64,000 nucleotides of DNA from Oceaniovalibus sp. ACAM 378 (GTDB lineage Bacteria; Pseudomonadota; Alphaproteobacteria; Rhodobacterales; Rhodobacteraceae): NCBI RefSeq assembly GCF_008085915.1, contig NZ_VSJK01000004.1:124001-188000 (forward strand). Direction: 5' to 3'. This document shows, in pieces, positions 52,731-63,168 of the stretch; within the stretch, counting starts at the first letter, position 1, and each line of letters begins with the position of its first letter. Under the pieces are notes generated by a model. That model ran no database searches, was not told where the DNA came from, and saw only the letters and a list, made by a program, of their open reading frames with translations. The translations under genes were made by a program, and so were the position numbers.

Positions 52731-53509
52731 GGCCGGTCCCGCGTATAAAGATCCCGCTGCCGCAGGTTCATGTTTGCAGTGTCCAGCACAAGGCACACAT
52801 CCGTTGTGTTGAACGCAAGATCGACCCAAGCCCCCAGACCCACAAACCCGCCCAGCCGCAGATATGCCTTGATCAGCGCCGGAACCGCCCGCATCGCTGC
52901 CGCCCGGTCGATGGCGGCTTCAGTGATCACATCCATCGCGATTCCGTTGGGCGGACGTGCCCGCACCCGCAACGGCTCAGGCGCCAGATGCCGGTGATGC
53001 AACACCGACAAGGGCGCAGCCAGCGCCGCCGTATCGGTGCCGTGAAACGACGCGGTGCCAAAAAGCACTTCGATTCCATGGTCCTGCACGTAATCGGACA
53101 GGGCTGCCCACAGATGCATCATTGCCATACCGCCGCGATAGTCGCGGTGGAGGCAGGACCGCCCAAGTTCCAGCAACCGCCGTCGCCCCTCAAACAGCGG
53201 CGCAAGATCGTATTCGCCTTCGGAATAAAACCCTCCGGCGTCCCGGGCGCCGTCCTCGCGCAGCAGGCGATAGACACCGACGACCCGGTCGTCCTCTGGA
53301 CGCAGATCGTCGAACAGCAAAAGGTGATCGCAGAACGGATCGAACCGGTCGGCCTCACGCTTTGTAACATGATCGACCAAGGGTCCCCCGGCGCCCAATT
53401 CGCGCACGAATACCGAATATCGCAGACGTTGAGCCGCAACCAGATCATCGGCGGTTTCTGCCAGTCGGCAGGTAAACCGGGGCGCGGGGCGCGGCATCGG
53501 GCGGGTCAT
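52727..53509 (-). CDS. olsB: Ornithine acyl-ACP N-acyltransferase
   Basis: Transfers 3-hydroxyacyl from ACP to the alpha-amino group of ornithine, first step of ornithine-lipid synthesis. It has 260 residues of the GNAT_5/hemolysin-like fold: AQRLRYSVFVRELGAGG, DRFDPFCDHLLLFD, ELGRSCLHRDYRGGMAMMHL and IEVLFGTASFHGTD are family signatures. It overlaps olsA, forming an olsBA operon. Upstream lies an AT-rich stretch with PhoB-box-like repeats, fitting the phosphate control known for this pathway in rhizobia. Confidence 0.92.
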   Translation of the reverse strand: MTRPMPRPAPRFTCRLAETADDLVAAQRLRYSVFVRELGAGGPLVDHVTKREADRFDPFCDHLLLFDDLRPEDDRVVGVYRLLREDGARDAGGFYSEGEYDLAPLFEGRRRLLELGRSCLHRDYRGGMAMMHLWAALSDYVQDHGIEVLFGTASFHGTDTAALAAPLSVLHHRHLAPEPLRVRARPPNGIAMDVITEAAIDRAAAMRAVPALIKAYLRLGGFVGLGAWVDLAFNTTDVCLVLDTANMNLRQRDLYTRDRP

Positions 53510-53540
53510 CCCTTGGTCGCCTTAAACCTAATCAGTTTCG

Positions 53541-53568
53541 TTGACAAAATTTTAACAGTTTCCGACAT
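53541..53568 (-). promoter_or_regulatory. Candidate PhoB box before olsB
   Basis: On the minus strand three TGT-type direct repeats stand at 10-11-bp steps: ATGTCGG (53568-53562), CTGTTAA (53558-53552) and TTGTCAA (53547-53541). The last two are spaced exactly as in the PhoB consensus CTGTCAT-N4-CTGTCAT and match it at five of seven positions each. They lie 32 bp before the olsB start in an AT-rich island. Confidence 0.4.
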
Positions 53569-53607
53569 AACTATGTATTAACGAATTCAGAGGCCTTTGC
53601 AGCAAGA

Positions 53608-53790
53608 TCAGGGATCGAAAACCGGCACGAGTTCGATATTGGCGCCATTGATCACGGTTTTCCCGGCATGGGGAAACATCACCGTGATCATCCCGCCAAT
53701 GTTGGACTGGACCTGCCCCAGACCCCAATCGGGGCGATCGGGGTGGCGCACCAACATGCCGGGCGACAAGATCGAGTTCATCCCTCTCAT
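53608..53790 (-). CDS. DUF3553 family protein
   Basis: 60-residue small protein. LSPGMLVRHPDRPDWGLGQV and QSNIGGMITVMFPHAGKTVI with IELVPV form the compact beta-barrel-like DUF3553 pattern (PGxxVRHPxxPxWGxGQV...VxFxxAGxKxI), similar to small RNA polymerase/helicase-binding Tudor-like domains. The start could be 53790 or 53781 (MNSILSPG). Divergent from chpT by about 20 bp. Function unknown. Confidence 0.82.
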   Translation of the reverse strand: MRGMNSILSPGMLVRHPDRPDWGLGQVQSNIGGMITVMFPHAGKTVINGANIELVPVFDP

Positions 53791-53811
53791 CGCCGCGCGC
53801 CCAATACCAAG

Positions 53812-54429
53812 ATGAAAGACGCCATGCGTGACCTGACCGATCCATCACTCGACCTCATCGCCCTTCTCGGGTCGCGGATTTGCCATGACCTGATCAGCCC
53901 GCTGGGTGCGATTGGCAACGGGATAGAGCTTTTGGCGATGTCCGGTCTGAAGCAAACCCCGGAAATGGCATTGATTTCCGAAAGCGTTGAAAATGCCAAT
54001 GCACGCATCCGGTTTTTCCGCGTCGCTTTTGGCGCCGCCGGTCCCACGCAAGAGATCCGGCGCAGTGAGCTCCTCTCGATCCTTGGGCCCCTGTCCTCGC
54101 TGCGGGTGCGGATCGATTGGCAGGTGTCCGACAGCGCGTTGCGGAGCGAAGCCAAGCTGGCGTTCCTGCTGATCCAATGTATGGAAAGCGCGTTGCCCTG
54201 GGGCGGCACGATCACCGTCTCGAAAATCGGCGATCGCTGGCAGCTGAAGGGCACGGCAGATCGGATCAAGGAACTGCCCCACCTCTGGCCTCTGATCTCG
54301 CAAGGGACAGCAACCGAAGAGATCACCCCATCCGAGGTGCAATTTCCGCTGGCCCACCGCGCCGCCACCGAGATGGGCGTGCGGGTCGATTGCGATATCA
54401 CCGGGGGTGCCATCACGCTCAGCTTCTGA
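53812..54429 (+). CDS. chpT: Histidine phosphotransferase ChpT
   Basis: Relays phosphate from the hybrid kinase CckA to CtrA and CpdR. About 205 residues: a DHp-like helical hairpin with the phospho-accepting histidine in [20 protein letters not shown], then a degenerate ATPase-like domain ([35 protein letters not shown]) without the ATP-binding boxes, as in ChpT. The start at 53812 or 53824 is open. In R. capsulatus this relay controls GTA production and release, so its presence in a GTA-bearing genome is meaningful though expected. Confidence 0.88.
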   Translation: MKDAMRDLTDPSLDLIALLGSRICHDLISPLGAIGNGIELLAMSGLKQTPEMALISESVENANARIRFFRVAFGAAGPTQEIRRSELLSILGPLSSLRVRIDWQVSDSALRSEAKLAFLLIQCMESALPWGGTITVSKIGDRWQLKGTADRIKELPHLWPLISQGTATEEITPSEVQFPLAHRAATEMGVRVDCDITGGAITLSF

Positions 54430-55684
54430 TCGCGCCGTTGCCGGTCACGAGATATTTGAAACTGGTCAGTTGCTCGGCCCCCACCGGCCCCCGCGCGTGC
54501 ATCTTGCCCGTGGCGATACCAATTTCTGCCCCCATGCCGAACTCGCCGCCGTCCGCGAATTGGGTTGATGCATTATGCATCAGGATCGCAGAATCGAGCC
54601 TCTGAAAGAATCGCGCGACCGCTTCGTCATCCTCGGTGATGATACAATCGGTGTGATTGCTGCCATATTCGCGGATATGGGCAATGGCGGCATCGATATC
54701 ATCCACCACCCGGGCGGCGATAATCATGTCCAGATACTCGCGCCCCCAGTCGGAAGTCTCTGCAGGGGTCACGCCCTTGATCGCGGCAAGCACCCCGTCG
54801 GCCCGCACCTCGACCCCGGCATCCAGCAGCGCGTTGATCACGCCCTGACCGATGGTGTCGGCAATGTCGCGGTGAATCAGCAGGCATTCAGCGGCACCGC
54901 AGATCCCGGTGCGGCGGGTCTTGGCGTTCAGCACCACGCGCAGCGCGGTTTCCGGGTCCGCGTCCTTGTCCAGATAGATGTGAACAATGCCTTCGAGATG
55001 GGCGAAAACCGGTACGCGGGCCTTTTCCTGCACCAGCCCGACCAGCCCTTTGCCGCCGCGCGGCACGATGACGTCAATCGTCTGTGTCATCGTCAGCATT
55101 TCGTCCACCGCTGCACGGTCACGGGTCGGCACAAGCTGAATTGCGTCACGTGGCAGACCGGCGGTGGTCAGCCCCTGAACCAGACAGGCGTGGATCGCCC
55201 GGGAGGAATGGAAACTCTCCGAACCGCCCCGCAGAATCACCGCATTTCCGGCCTTCAGGCACAGCGCCCCGGCATCCGCCGTCACGTTGGGGCGCGATTC
55301 GTAGATTACCCCGATCACGCCCAGCGGCGTCCTGACCCGGCGGATGTGCAGCCCGTTTGGTCGGTCCCACTCCGCCGTCACTGCGCCCACCGGATCGTCC
55401 TGAGCCGCGATGCTGCGCAATCCGTCGACAATGCCCTGAATGCGGGTTTCATCAAGGGTCAGCCGGTCCATCATCGCCTCCGACAGTCCCTTGTCCCGGC
55501 CAAAATCCAGATCAAGGGCATTGGCGGCGATGATCTCGGCCCGCGCCGACCAGACCGCATCGGCGGCGGCATCCAGCGCCTGCGCCTTTTGCGCTGACGG
55601 GGCAAAGGCCAACGTGGCGCTGGCAGCGCGGGCGCGCTGACCGATGTCGGCCATCAGAGCGGGAATGTCGGTGAAATCCTTCAT
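54419..55684 (-). CDS. proA: Gamma-glutamyl phosphate reductase
   Basis: NADPH-dependent reduction of glutamyl-5-phosphate to the semialdehyde, second step of proline synthesis. 421 residues from MKDFTDIP. Aldehyde dehydrogenase-type fold with [38 protein letters not shown], and the catalytic cysteine Cys262 in [10 protein letters not shown]. Convergent with chpT (11-bp overlap of ends). It follows proB after a 105-bp space that contains the dispersed repeat. Confidence 0.97.
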   Translation of the reverse strand: MKDFTDIPALMADIGQRARAASATLAFAPSAQKAQALDAAADAVWSARAEIIAANALDLDFGRDKGLSEAMMDRLTLDETRIQGIVDGLRSIAAQDDPVGAVTAEWDRPNGLHIRRVRTPLGVIGVIYESRPNVTADAGALCLKAGNAVILRGGSESFHSSRAIHACLVQGLTTAGLPRDAIQLVPTRDRAAVDEMLTMTQTIDVIVPRGGKGLVGLVQEKARVPVFAHLEGIVHIYLDKDADPETALRVVLNAKTRRTGICGAAECLLIHRDIADTIGQGVINALLDAGVEVRADGVLAAIKGVTPAETSDWGREYLDMIIAARVVDDIDAAIAHIREYGSNHTDCIITEDDEAVARFFQRLDSAILMHNASTQFADGGEFGMGAEIGIATGKMHARGPVGAEQLTSFKYLVTGNGAIRS

Positions 55685-55709
55685 GGTCGGAGCCTTTGGC
55701 AGAGTGTGC

Positions 55710-55733
55710 TTTGAGTATTTATACAAAGAAGAA
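55710..55733 (+). repeat. Dispersed 24-nt repeat, copy 2
   Basis: TTTGAGTATTT followed by ATA and CAAAGAAGAA, in the proB-proA spacer. It differs from the copy at 47259-47282 by two G-to-A changes. The next 50 bases also hold short repeats of AATGTCAC. Confidence 0.75.
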
Positions 55734-55789
55734 ACACGAAGTCACAGAGTGTGAATGTCACCGGGCGCGAATGTCACAGCGTGCCAATG

Positions 55790-58023
<2,234 letters not shown>

Positions 58024-59064
58024 TCAGATTTCGCGCAGATCACCGCGTTGCAGCCGATAGACAATTATGCCCTGTTCGCGCCCGCGTGCGGCCGAAATGC
58101 CGGTGTCGGTGTGGGTCTGAACGAAACCTGCATGACGCAAGACGCCGCCGCTGGCCGGATTGTCATCGAAATGGTCGGCCCAGACAGTCTGGACGTCAAA
58201 TCGCGCCATGGTATCGTTCAGGAAATGCACCAGCGCCTCTTTCGCATACCCACGCCCCCAATGTCGAGGATCGAGGAAATACATGCAGGTGACGGTGGGC
58301 CGACCCGGTATGTGCCCGATCCCGATGGCGCCGATCATCCGCCCCCAGCGGGTGATCGCCACCCGAAACCCCAGACGTCCGCGGTATCGCCACGCATCCA
58401 GCCAACGGCGCGCGTCGGATTCGGGCCAAGGCAGCGGGATATTGAACAGCATCCGCGCCACCGCGTCCTGACCGGCGATCCGCATCAAGGGCGCAAGATC
58501 TCCATCGCGCAGTTCGCGCAGGGTCAGGTGTGGCGTCTTCAATCGATATACCCGCCGGGCAGCCCATGTTTCGCGCGACAGTTCCATATTGTGCGATGTA
58601 ATGGTCTGCGCCAGAGTTCGTGCCTCGACTCCGGTCGTGCCGGTATAGACGAACCCCTGTTTGATCAGCACGCGGGACGATCTTTCGTTGCCGCTGAAGT
58701 GGCCGGCATGAATGATTGTCCGACGCCGGTCGGCGAACACCGCATCTGTCACTGCATCACAGGCTTCGGTCAGATATCCGCGCCCCCAGGCCGCCCGCGC
58801 CAGCCAATAGCCAAGCTGGTCGCGGTGGCTGATGATTCCCTGCAACCCGGCGTCATCGCAGATCGCCCAGGTCTGCCCGGGTGCGGCGGCATCGCTGGCC
58901 AGAAAAGCTTCGGCGTCCGTGATGCGATAGGGATAGGGCACGACCCCCAGCCATTTCGCCACCTCATAGTTGCCGACGCCCGTGACGATTTCGTCGGCAT
59001 CCCCGGGCGCCAGCGGGCGCAATAACAGGCGCGGCGTGCGCAAATGGTGCGGCACGCCGTTCAC
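58024..59064 (-). CDS. Tandem GNAT-domain acetyltransferase
   Basis: 346 residues with two RimJ-type GNAT domains fused head to tail. Domain 1 (about 5-165) has LRTPRLLLRPLAPGDADEIV and YWLARAAWGRGYLTEACDAV. Domain 2 (about 180-340) has LKTPHLTLRELRDGDLAPLM and YFLDPRHWGRGYAKEALVHF. Both keep the WGRGY acetyl-CoA loop, so both could be active. The start is GTG at 59064, five bases past the stop of the upstream GNAT gene. Upstream open frame is unrelated. The target is unknown, and protein N-terminal acetylation is one family role. Confidence 0.85.
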   Translation of the reverse strand: MNGVPHHLRTPRLLLRPLAPGDADEIVTGVGNYEVAKWLGVVPYPYRITDAEAFLASDAAAPGQTWAICDDAGLQGIISHRDQLGYWLARAAWGRGYLTEACDAVTDAVFADRRRTIIHAGHFSGNERSSRVLIKQGFVYTGTTGVEARTLAQTITSHNMELSRETWAARRVYRLKTPHLTLRELRDGDLAPLMRIAGQDAVARMLFNIPLPWPESDARRWLDAWRYRGRLGFRVAITRWGRMIGAIGIGHIPGRPTVTCMYFLDPRHWGRGYAKEALVHFLNDTMARFDVQTVWADHFDDNPASGGVLRHAGFVQTHTDTGISAARGREQGIIVYRLQRGDLREI

Positions 59065-59069
59065 TGCTC

Positions 59070-59609
59070 TCAGCCCAGCTTCAACGAATAGGTCCAGGTG
59101 CGGACCATGCCACCCCGGGCAACCGAATAGGTTTCGGCGTCCCCAAGATAGGCGAAACCTGCATTGGTCAGCACCCGGGCCGAGGCGGGATTGTCCTGAA
59201 ACACCGATCCGAAGATGGTTTTTGCCCCCTGCGGGCGGGCCGCGATCAATGCGCGTACGGCATCCGACGCCAGCCCGGTGTTCCAGGACGCAGGCGCCAC
59301 CCAATAGCTGATTTCCGACTGGTCGCGGTCAAGCCGTTCCAGCGCGATGACGCCCAAAACCTCGGGTTGGCCAGAGGCACTGCCATCCATCACCCAGATA
59401 TCTTCGACGCGCATCGGATCGCCCGCGCGGGCGATGAACGCTTCGGTCGCACCGGGTGGCAGAGGGTGCGGGAACATCCGGGTGCCCCGCGCCACACGTT
59501 CATCCGACATATGCATGGCCAGAAGCCCGACATCGGACCGGCGCACCGGCCGCAGGATGAATCTTTCGGCATCGATCACCGTTTGATCCGCTATGGTCTC
59601 CATTTTCAT
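59070..59609 (-). CDS. GNAT acetyltransferase (RimJ-like)
   Basis: 179-residue single GNAT domain: ERFILRPVRRSDVGLLAMHM, WVMDGSASGQPEVLGVIALE, YWVAPASWNTGLASDAVRAL (the acetyl-CoA loop reads WNTGLASDA instead of WGRGYA) and DNPASARVLTNAGF. It sits 5 bp before the tandem GNAT gene and overlaps the LysE gene by 4 bp, so three acetyltransferase domains are made from one message. Confidence 0.85.
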   Translation of the reverse strand: MKMETIADQTVIDAERFILRPVRRSDVGLLAMHMSDERVARGTRMFPHPLPPGATEAFIARAGDPMRVEDIWVMDGSASGQPEVLGVIALERLDRDQSEISYWVAPASWNTGLASDAVRALIAARPQGAKTIFGSVFQDNPASARVLTNAGFAYLGDAETYSVARGGMVRTWTYSLKLG

Positions 59610-60211
59610 GACGTTCCTCCTCCGAACAGCACAAATATGACACTAGCTACAGTGAGAGCAGCCAGCGTCCGCATCAAATAACTTTCCTGCCGCGTGCCCG
59701 CAAAAGAACGCGCGATCAGATCTCCTCCCAGAGTCCAGACAGGATGAAATACAATCTGGACTATCATAAGACAGATGGCGATTGTTATCGTGGCCTGCAA
59801 GGTGTCAGTGCCCGGCGTCACAAAGGCTGTGAATCCGCCGGTGATCATCGCCCATGCCTTGGGGTTCAGCGGATGGACGATCAAACCTTCGACAAATCCG
59901 GGCGGATCCGGCGCTCCGACTTTCGGGCCCAGCCGCATGCCCGCCACCCGCCAGGCCAGCCAGCAAATATAGGCGGCGCTGGCGTATTTCAGCGCTGTGA
60001 ATACGCCGGGGTACCGCGTCGCCAGTGCCATAAGGCCAAACCCGATGGGCCAGATGATCAACTGCTTGCCCAGCACGACACCGGCAACAAACGGCAGGGC
60101 CGCACGTAAACCATGCGCCGCCCCGGTCGCCATCAGCGCCATATTCGCCGGGCCGGGCGTGCCAACCTGACTGGCTGCAAAGATCAGGAACGAACCCACC
60201 GCAACGCTCAT
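59606..60211 (-). CDS. LysE family translocator
   Basis: 201-residue inner-membrane exporter of the LysE/RhtB family with about six hydrophobic segments. The N-terminal family motif GTPGPANMALMATGAAHGLR is clear, followed by GVVLGKQLIIW, LKYASAAYICWLAWR and NPKAWAMITGGF. Substrate (amino acid or related compound) cannot be told. Co-transcribed with the downstream GNAT genes (ATGA overlap). Confidence 0.88.
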   Translation of the reverse strand: MSVAVGSFLIFAASQVGTPGPANMALMATGAAHGLRAALPFVAGVVLGKQLIIWPIGFGLMALATRYPGVFTALKYASAAYICWLAWRVAGMRLGPKVGAPDPPGFVEGLIVHPLNPKAWAMITGGFTAFVTPGTDTLQATITIAICLMIVQIVFHPVWTLGGDLIARSFAGTRQESYLMRTLAALTVASVIFVLFGGGTS

Positions 60212-60389
60212 CTGAACACCGGGTGATTCGGACCGGCCGAAACCAATCGGGACGGTGCGGCAAGCAACGCCGGCCTCAGTACGGTCGGATATTTCGCGGC
60301 ATCCAACATGGTTTGATCCCTTTCGCCCGTGATTGCCCCGGCTTTACCAAGCAGGGGAAGGCACCGGACCCGGGTGTCGGAAACGAAAC

Positions 60390-60416
60390 GGGGGACCGGC
60401 GATGTGCCGATCCCCC
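60390..60416 (-). terminator. Intrinsic terminator after rpmA
   Basis: Stem GGGGGATCGGC / GCCGGTCCCCC (one mismatch) with a 5-nt loop, then G-TTT-CG-TTT on the minus strand, 24 bases past the rpmA stop. It separates the ribosomal-protein pair from the lysE-GNAT-obgE genes. Confidence 0.8.
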
Positions 60417-60439
60417 GTTAAACGGTCTGAGGTTTCAGC

Positions 60440-60709
60440 CTATTCTGCGGCTTCTGCCACCGGCAGGACCGAAATAAAGGTGCGGCGTTTCAGTCCTTTG
60501 TGGAACGTCACGCGACCTTCGGAAGTGGCGAAAATGGTGTGGTCCCGGCCCAGACCAACGCCTTCGCCCGGCCACCATTTGGTGCCGCGCTGACGCACGA
60601 TGATATTGCCCGGAATCACGGCCTCGCCGCCGAACTTCTTGACGCCAAGGCGCCGGCCTGCACTGTCGCGGCCGTTGCGGGATGAACCGCCTGCTTTTTT
60701 ATGTGCCAT
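60440..60709 (-). CDS. rpmA: 50S ribosomal protein L27
   Basis: 89 residues reaching toward the peptidyl-transferase centre. [20 protein letters not shown] is the L27 start (no cleaved extension as in Firmicutes), then [20 protein letters not shown]. Follows rplU by 6 bp. Confidence 0.98.
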   Translation of the reverse strand: MAHKKAGGSSRNGRDSAGRRLGVKKFGGEAVIPGNIIVRQRGTKWWPGEGVGLGRDHTIFATSEGRVTFHKGLKRRTFISVLPVAEAAE

Positions 60710-60715
60710 GCTCGG

Positions 60716-61462
60716 TTACTCCTTTTCAGCGGCGAATGCGGCGGCTTGCGTCAGCCAATCGTCACGTTCGATACGGCCCTTGAACGACAACTGTTCGTCC
60801 ATATAGGCGATTTCGTCAGCAGTCCAAGCGGCGACCTGATCAAAGTGGAAGACACCGTTCTTGTGCAGCGTCTCTTCGAGTTTCGGTCCGACACCCGAGA
60901 TCTTCTTGAGATCGTCCGGTCCACCATCGCGCGCCTGATCCAACAGGTTTGCAGGCTTGCTGCCGGTCGAAGCAGCGGCTTCGGCGACATCGGCCTTGGG
61001 TGGTCTGGCGACTTTGGCAGCCTTCGGCTTGGCCGGTTTCGCGGTGCGGTCCTGCTCGGGCTTGGCCGGCTTGTTCTTGGCCGGAGTCATCGCGGCCAGC
61101 GCGGCAGCGGACAACGAACCGGTGCCGATCGCAGCCTTTACGCCGGTCTCATCAGCGCCTGTTTCCAGAATATCGCCAATCCGGACCAGCGTCAGTTTTT
61201 GACGGTGTCCCTTGGTGCGCTGCGATCCGTGCTTACGCCGACGCTTGACGAAATGGATCAGTTTTTCGCCTTTGATCTGGTCGATCACTTGCGCCTGGAC
61301 GCCCGCACCTTCGATCAGGGGGCTGCCGACGGTGGCGTCGATCATCAGAATATCGTTGAACTGGATGGTTTCACCGGCTTCGGCCGCAATTCGCTCCAGA
61401 CGCAGCACATCGCCGGTCTGAACCTTGTATTGCTTGCCGCCAGTCTTCATGACCGCGAACAT
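60716..61462 (-). CDS. rplU: 50S ribosomal protein L21 with C-terminal helix-hairpin-helix extension
   Basis: 248 residues, more than twice normal L21. Residues 1-103 are ordinary L21 ([39 protein letters not shown]). Residues 104-178 are a low-complexity Ala/Lys/Pro linker. Residues 182-248 form a helix-hairpin-helix type domain ([40 protein letters not shown], then [14 protein letters not shown]), like the domain fused to several alphaproteobacterial proteins including NADH dehydrogenase subunits. First gene of the rplU-rpmA pair. Confidence 0.95.
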   Translation of the reverse strand: MFAVMKTGGKQYKVQTGDVLRLERIAAEAGETIQFNDILMIDATVGSPLIEGAGVQAQVIDQIKGEKLIHFVKRRRKHGSQRTKGHRQKLTLVRIGDILETGADETGVKAAIGTGSLSAAALAAMTPAKNKPAKPEQDRTAKPAKPKAAKVARPPKADVAEAAASTGSKPANLLDQARDGGPDDLKKISGVGPKLEETLHKNGVFHFDQVAAWTADEIAYMDEQLSFKGRIERDDWLTQAAAFAAEKE

Positions 61463-61910
61463 AGTCTAATCCTTCAATTTCCGCGCCCTTTGGCCCCCTT
61501 GCGGGTGTTTGCGGGATTGTCCCGCCTCGGGCAGCGCGCCCCAACGGGCGACAATGAATAGGCACACGCGACCGAAAGGCCCCGTGCAACGGTCTCTCTG
61601 AGGCAAAAACCCCGCCCCGTCAAGGACGGCCTGACGGGACTCCAAGAAACCTTTCGACCGTTCGGCAGCCCTGTCGGGATTGTCGTCGATCCGCCCAAAG
61701 CGCGCGCGAATCGTCACTGCACGGGCCATCGGGCCCGGATCGTACAGATTTGCGACGAATTCCGCAGGACTTCCGATCCGGTTCAAGGGGTCCGGATAGG
61801 ATCAGGCATTGTCGATCACTGCACAGGGGCGGTCCGCCTACAGCGCAATCAGAATCAGCGTCGAGCGATGGCGGACCACCCTAGCCACCTGTGTCAGAAC
61901 AACGTCGCCA
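61463..61910. other. Leader/promoter region of rplU, no gene seen
   Basis: The stretch before rplU should hold its promoter. Open frames here show no conserved motif, and no tRNA-like or strong hairpin structure was found. Past it, toward the DUF2059 gene, a small possible gene begins. Confidence 0.5.
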
Positions 61911-62057
61911 TCAACCTTCAACAGCCCGCAGACCGCCACCTTGGCGCCGGGACGGCACGAGAAAACCGAGCCGCCGGATCATCCCGAGCAACATCAGCTC
62001 GTCATAGAAAGTCCAGTTGCGCCGCCGCCCCCGAAACTCCGCCGGAGAAGGCGTCAT
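61911..62057 (-). CDS. Possible 48-residue protein after the DUF2059 gene
   Basis: Short frame starting ATG 9 bp after the DUF2059 stop and ending TGA at 61911. It reads MTPSPAEFRGRRRNWTFYDE then LMLLGMIRRLGFLVPSRRQG: basic and amphipathic, no known family. Only a weak site (CAGGGCG) precedes it. Could be a real small gene, a truncated one, or chance. Confidence 0.25.
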   Translation of the reverse strand: MTPSPAEFRGRRRNWTFYDELMLLGMIRRLGFLVPSRRQGGGLRAVEG

Positions 62058-62066
62058 CGCGCCCTG

Positions 62067-62891
62067 CTACAGATCCTCGCCCAGAATGAACTGCGCAGCC
62101 CCCTGCCCCAACCCGCGCGAGATGGTTTTATACATCTCGTCGAAGGCACCGAAAATTGCACGGTTCAGCGCGCGCCCGCCGTCGCTTGCCGAAATCGCCG
62201 TGTATTCTTCGATCTCGGCATCGTCCAACGGCTGATAGGCCAGCGACAGATAGGACCAGACCCAATCGATGGTTTCGGCCCTGATATCGGCCTCCTGGCT
62301 CCAGACATCGGTCAGGATCGATTCCTCGGTCACGTCGTTGCCGAAGGCCCCACCCTCCATCAAACCAAGGTAAAACGCATAGTTCGAATTCAGCGCTCCC
62401 ACGACGTTCGAGTCGACCAGTTCGTTCGCCTCGATGAACCGGTCAAGCAGATCGAGCCGCGGCGCATCGTCATTGCGCATCTGTTTCACCCGGTCCTTCG
62501 CCGCCTCTTCGATCGCATCGTCCATCATCGCACGACGGGCTTCCAGCTCCAGCCGAACGATCCGTTCGCCGTCCTGCGAGGTGAAAAATGCGATCAGCGG
62601 TTCCAGCGCGACGCCCTGCATCTGCCGCTCGAATTCGGCCAGAACCAGATCGTCCATGGCTGCGGCGTCGTACAGCCTGTCGACAACCTGCGTCCAGGCC
62701 GGTCCGCCGCGTCCGGGAAACAACTCGTCCCGCAGCTCGCTCCCATAGTCCCGCCCCTCGTCCTGCATGATTCCGATGACCTCGGACATTTCGAGCGCAT
62801 CATAGAGAAGACGAACATCCCCACGCGTATCGGCCGCAGCGGGGATGGCTGCGGATGCAGCGACGGCAAAGGCAAGAAAGAAGCGGCGCAA
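62067..62891 (-). CDS. Exported DUF2059 domain protein
   Basis: 274 residues. The start is TTG at 62891: GGAGG lies five bases upstream, and the resulting N-terminus (RRFFLAFAVAASAAIPAAA) is a clean signal peptide. Earlier in-frame ATG codons would bury it. The mature part is all-helical (RLLYDALEMSEVIGIMQDEG, VDRLYDAAAMDDLVLAEFER, a DUF2059-type core AFFTSQDGERIVRLELEARR) and ends YKTISRGLGQGAAQFILGED. Periplasmic, function unknown. Confidence 0.8.
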   Translation of the reverse strand: MRRFFLAFAVAASAAIPAAADTRGDVRLLYDALEMSEVIGIMQDEGRDYGSELRDELFPGRGGPAWTQVVDRLYDAAAMDDLVLAEFERQMQGVALEPLIAFFTSQDGERIVRLELEARRAMMDDAIEEAAKDRVKQMRNDDAPRLDLLDRFIEANELVDSNVVGALNSNYAFYLGLMEGGAFGNDVTEESILTDVWSQEADIRAETIDWVWSYLSLAYQPLDDAEIEEYTAISASDGGRALNRAIFGAFDEMYKTISRGLGQGAAQFILGEDL

Positions 62892-63078
62892 GGAGACCTC
62901 CGGTCGGTAGGAACATACGCCGCGTGCGGACAGTTGTCGGGCGCAGTGCAAACCTATGGCGCAGCTGCTGTGCTGCCAAGGGTCGCGATGTCACGTTCAT
63001 GCAATTATCCCGCAAAATCGCATGACAAACCGGTTGCAGACGGCGGCGAGCCGGATTAGAGCATCGAACGTCGATCGC

Positions 63079-63168
63079 GGAGAGATGCCGGAGTGGTCGA
63101 ACGGGGCGGTCTCGAAAACCGTTGAGCGTGCAAGCGTTCCCAGGGTTCGAATCCCTGTCTCTCCGCCA
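63079..63168 (+). tRNA. tRNA-Ser (anticodon CGA)
   Basis: 90 nt. The acceptor stem GGAGAGA pairs with TCTCTCC. The anticodon arm GCGGT-CTCGAAA-ACCGT gives anticodon CGA. A long variable arm (TGAGCGTGCAAGCGTTCC region) is typical of serine tRNAs, and the T arm holds GGTTCGAATCC. CCA is encoded at 63166-63168. Its 3' end is a classic integration site. Confidence 0.95.
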
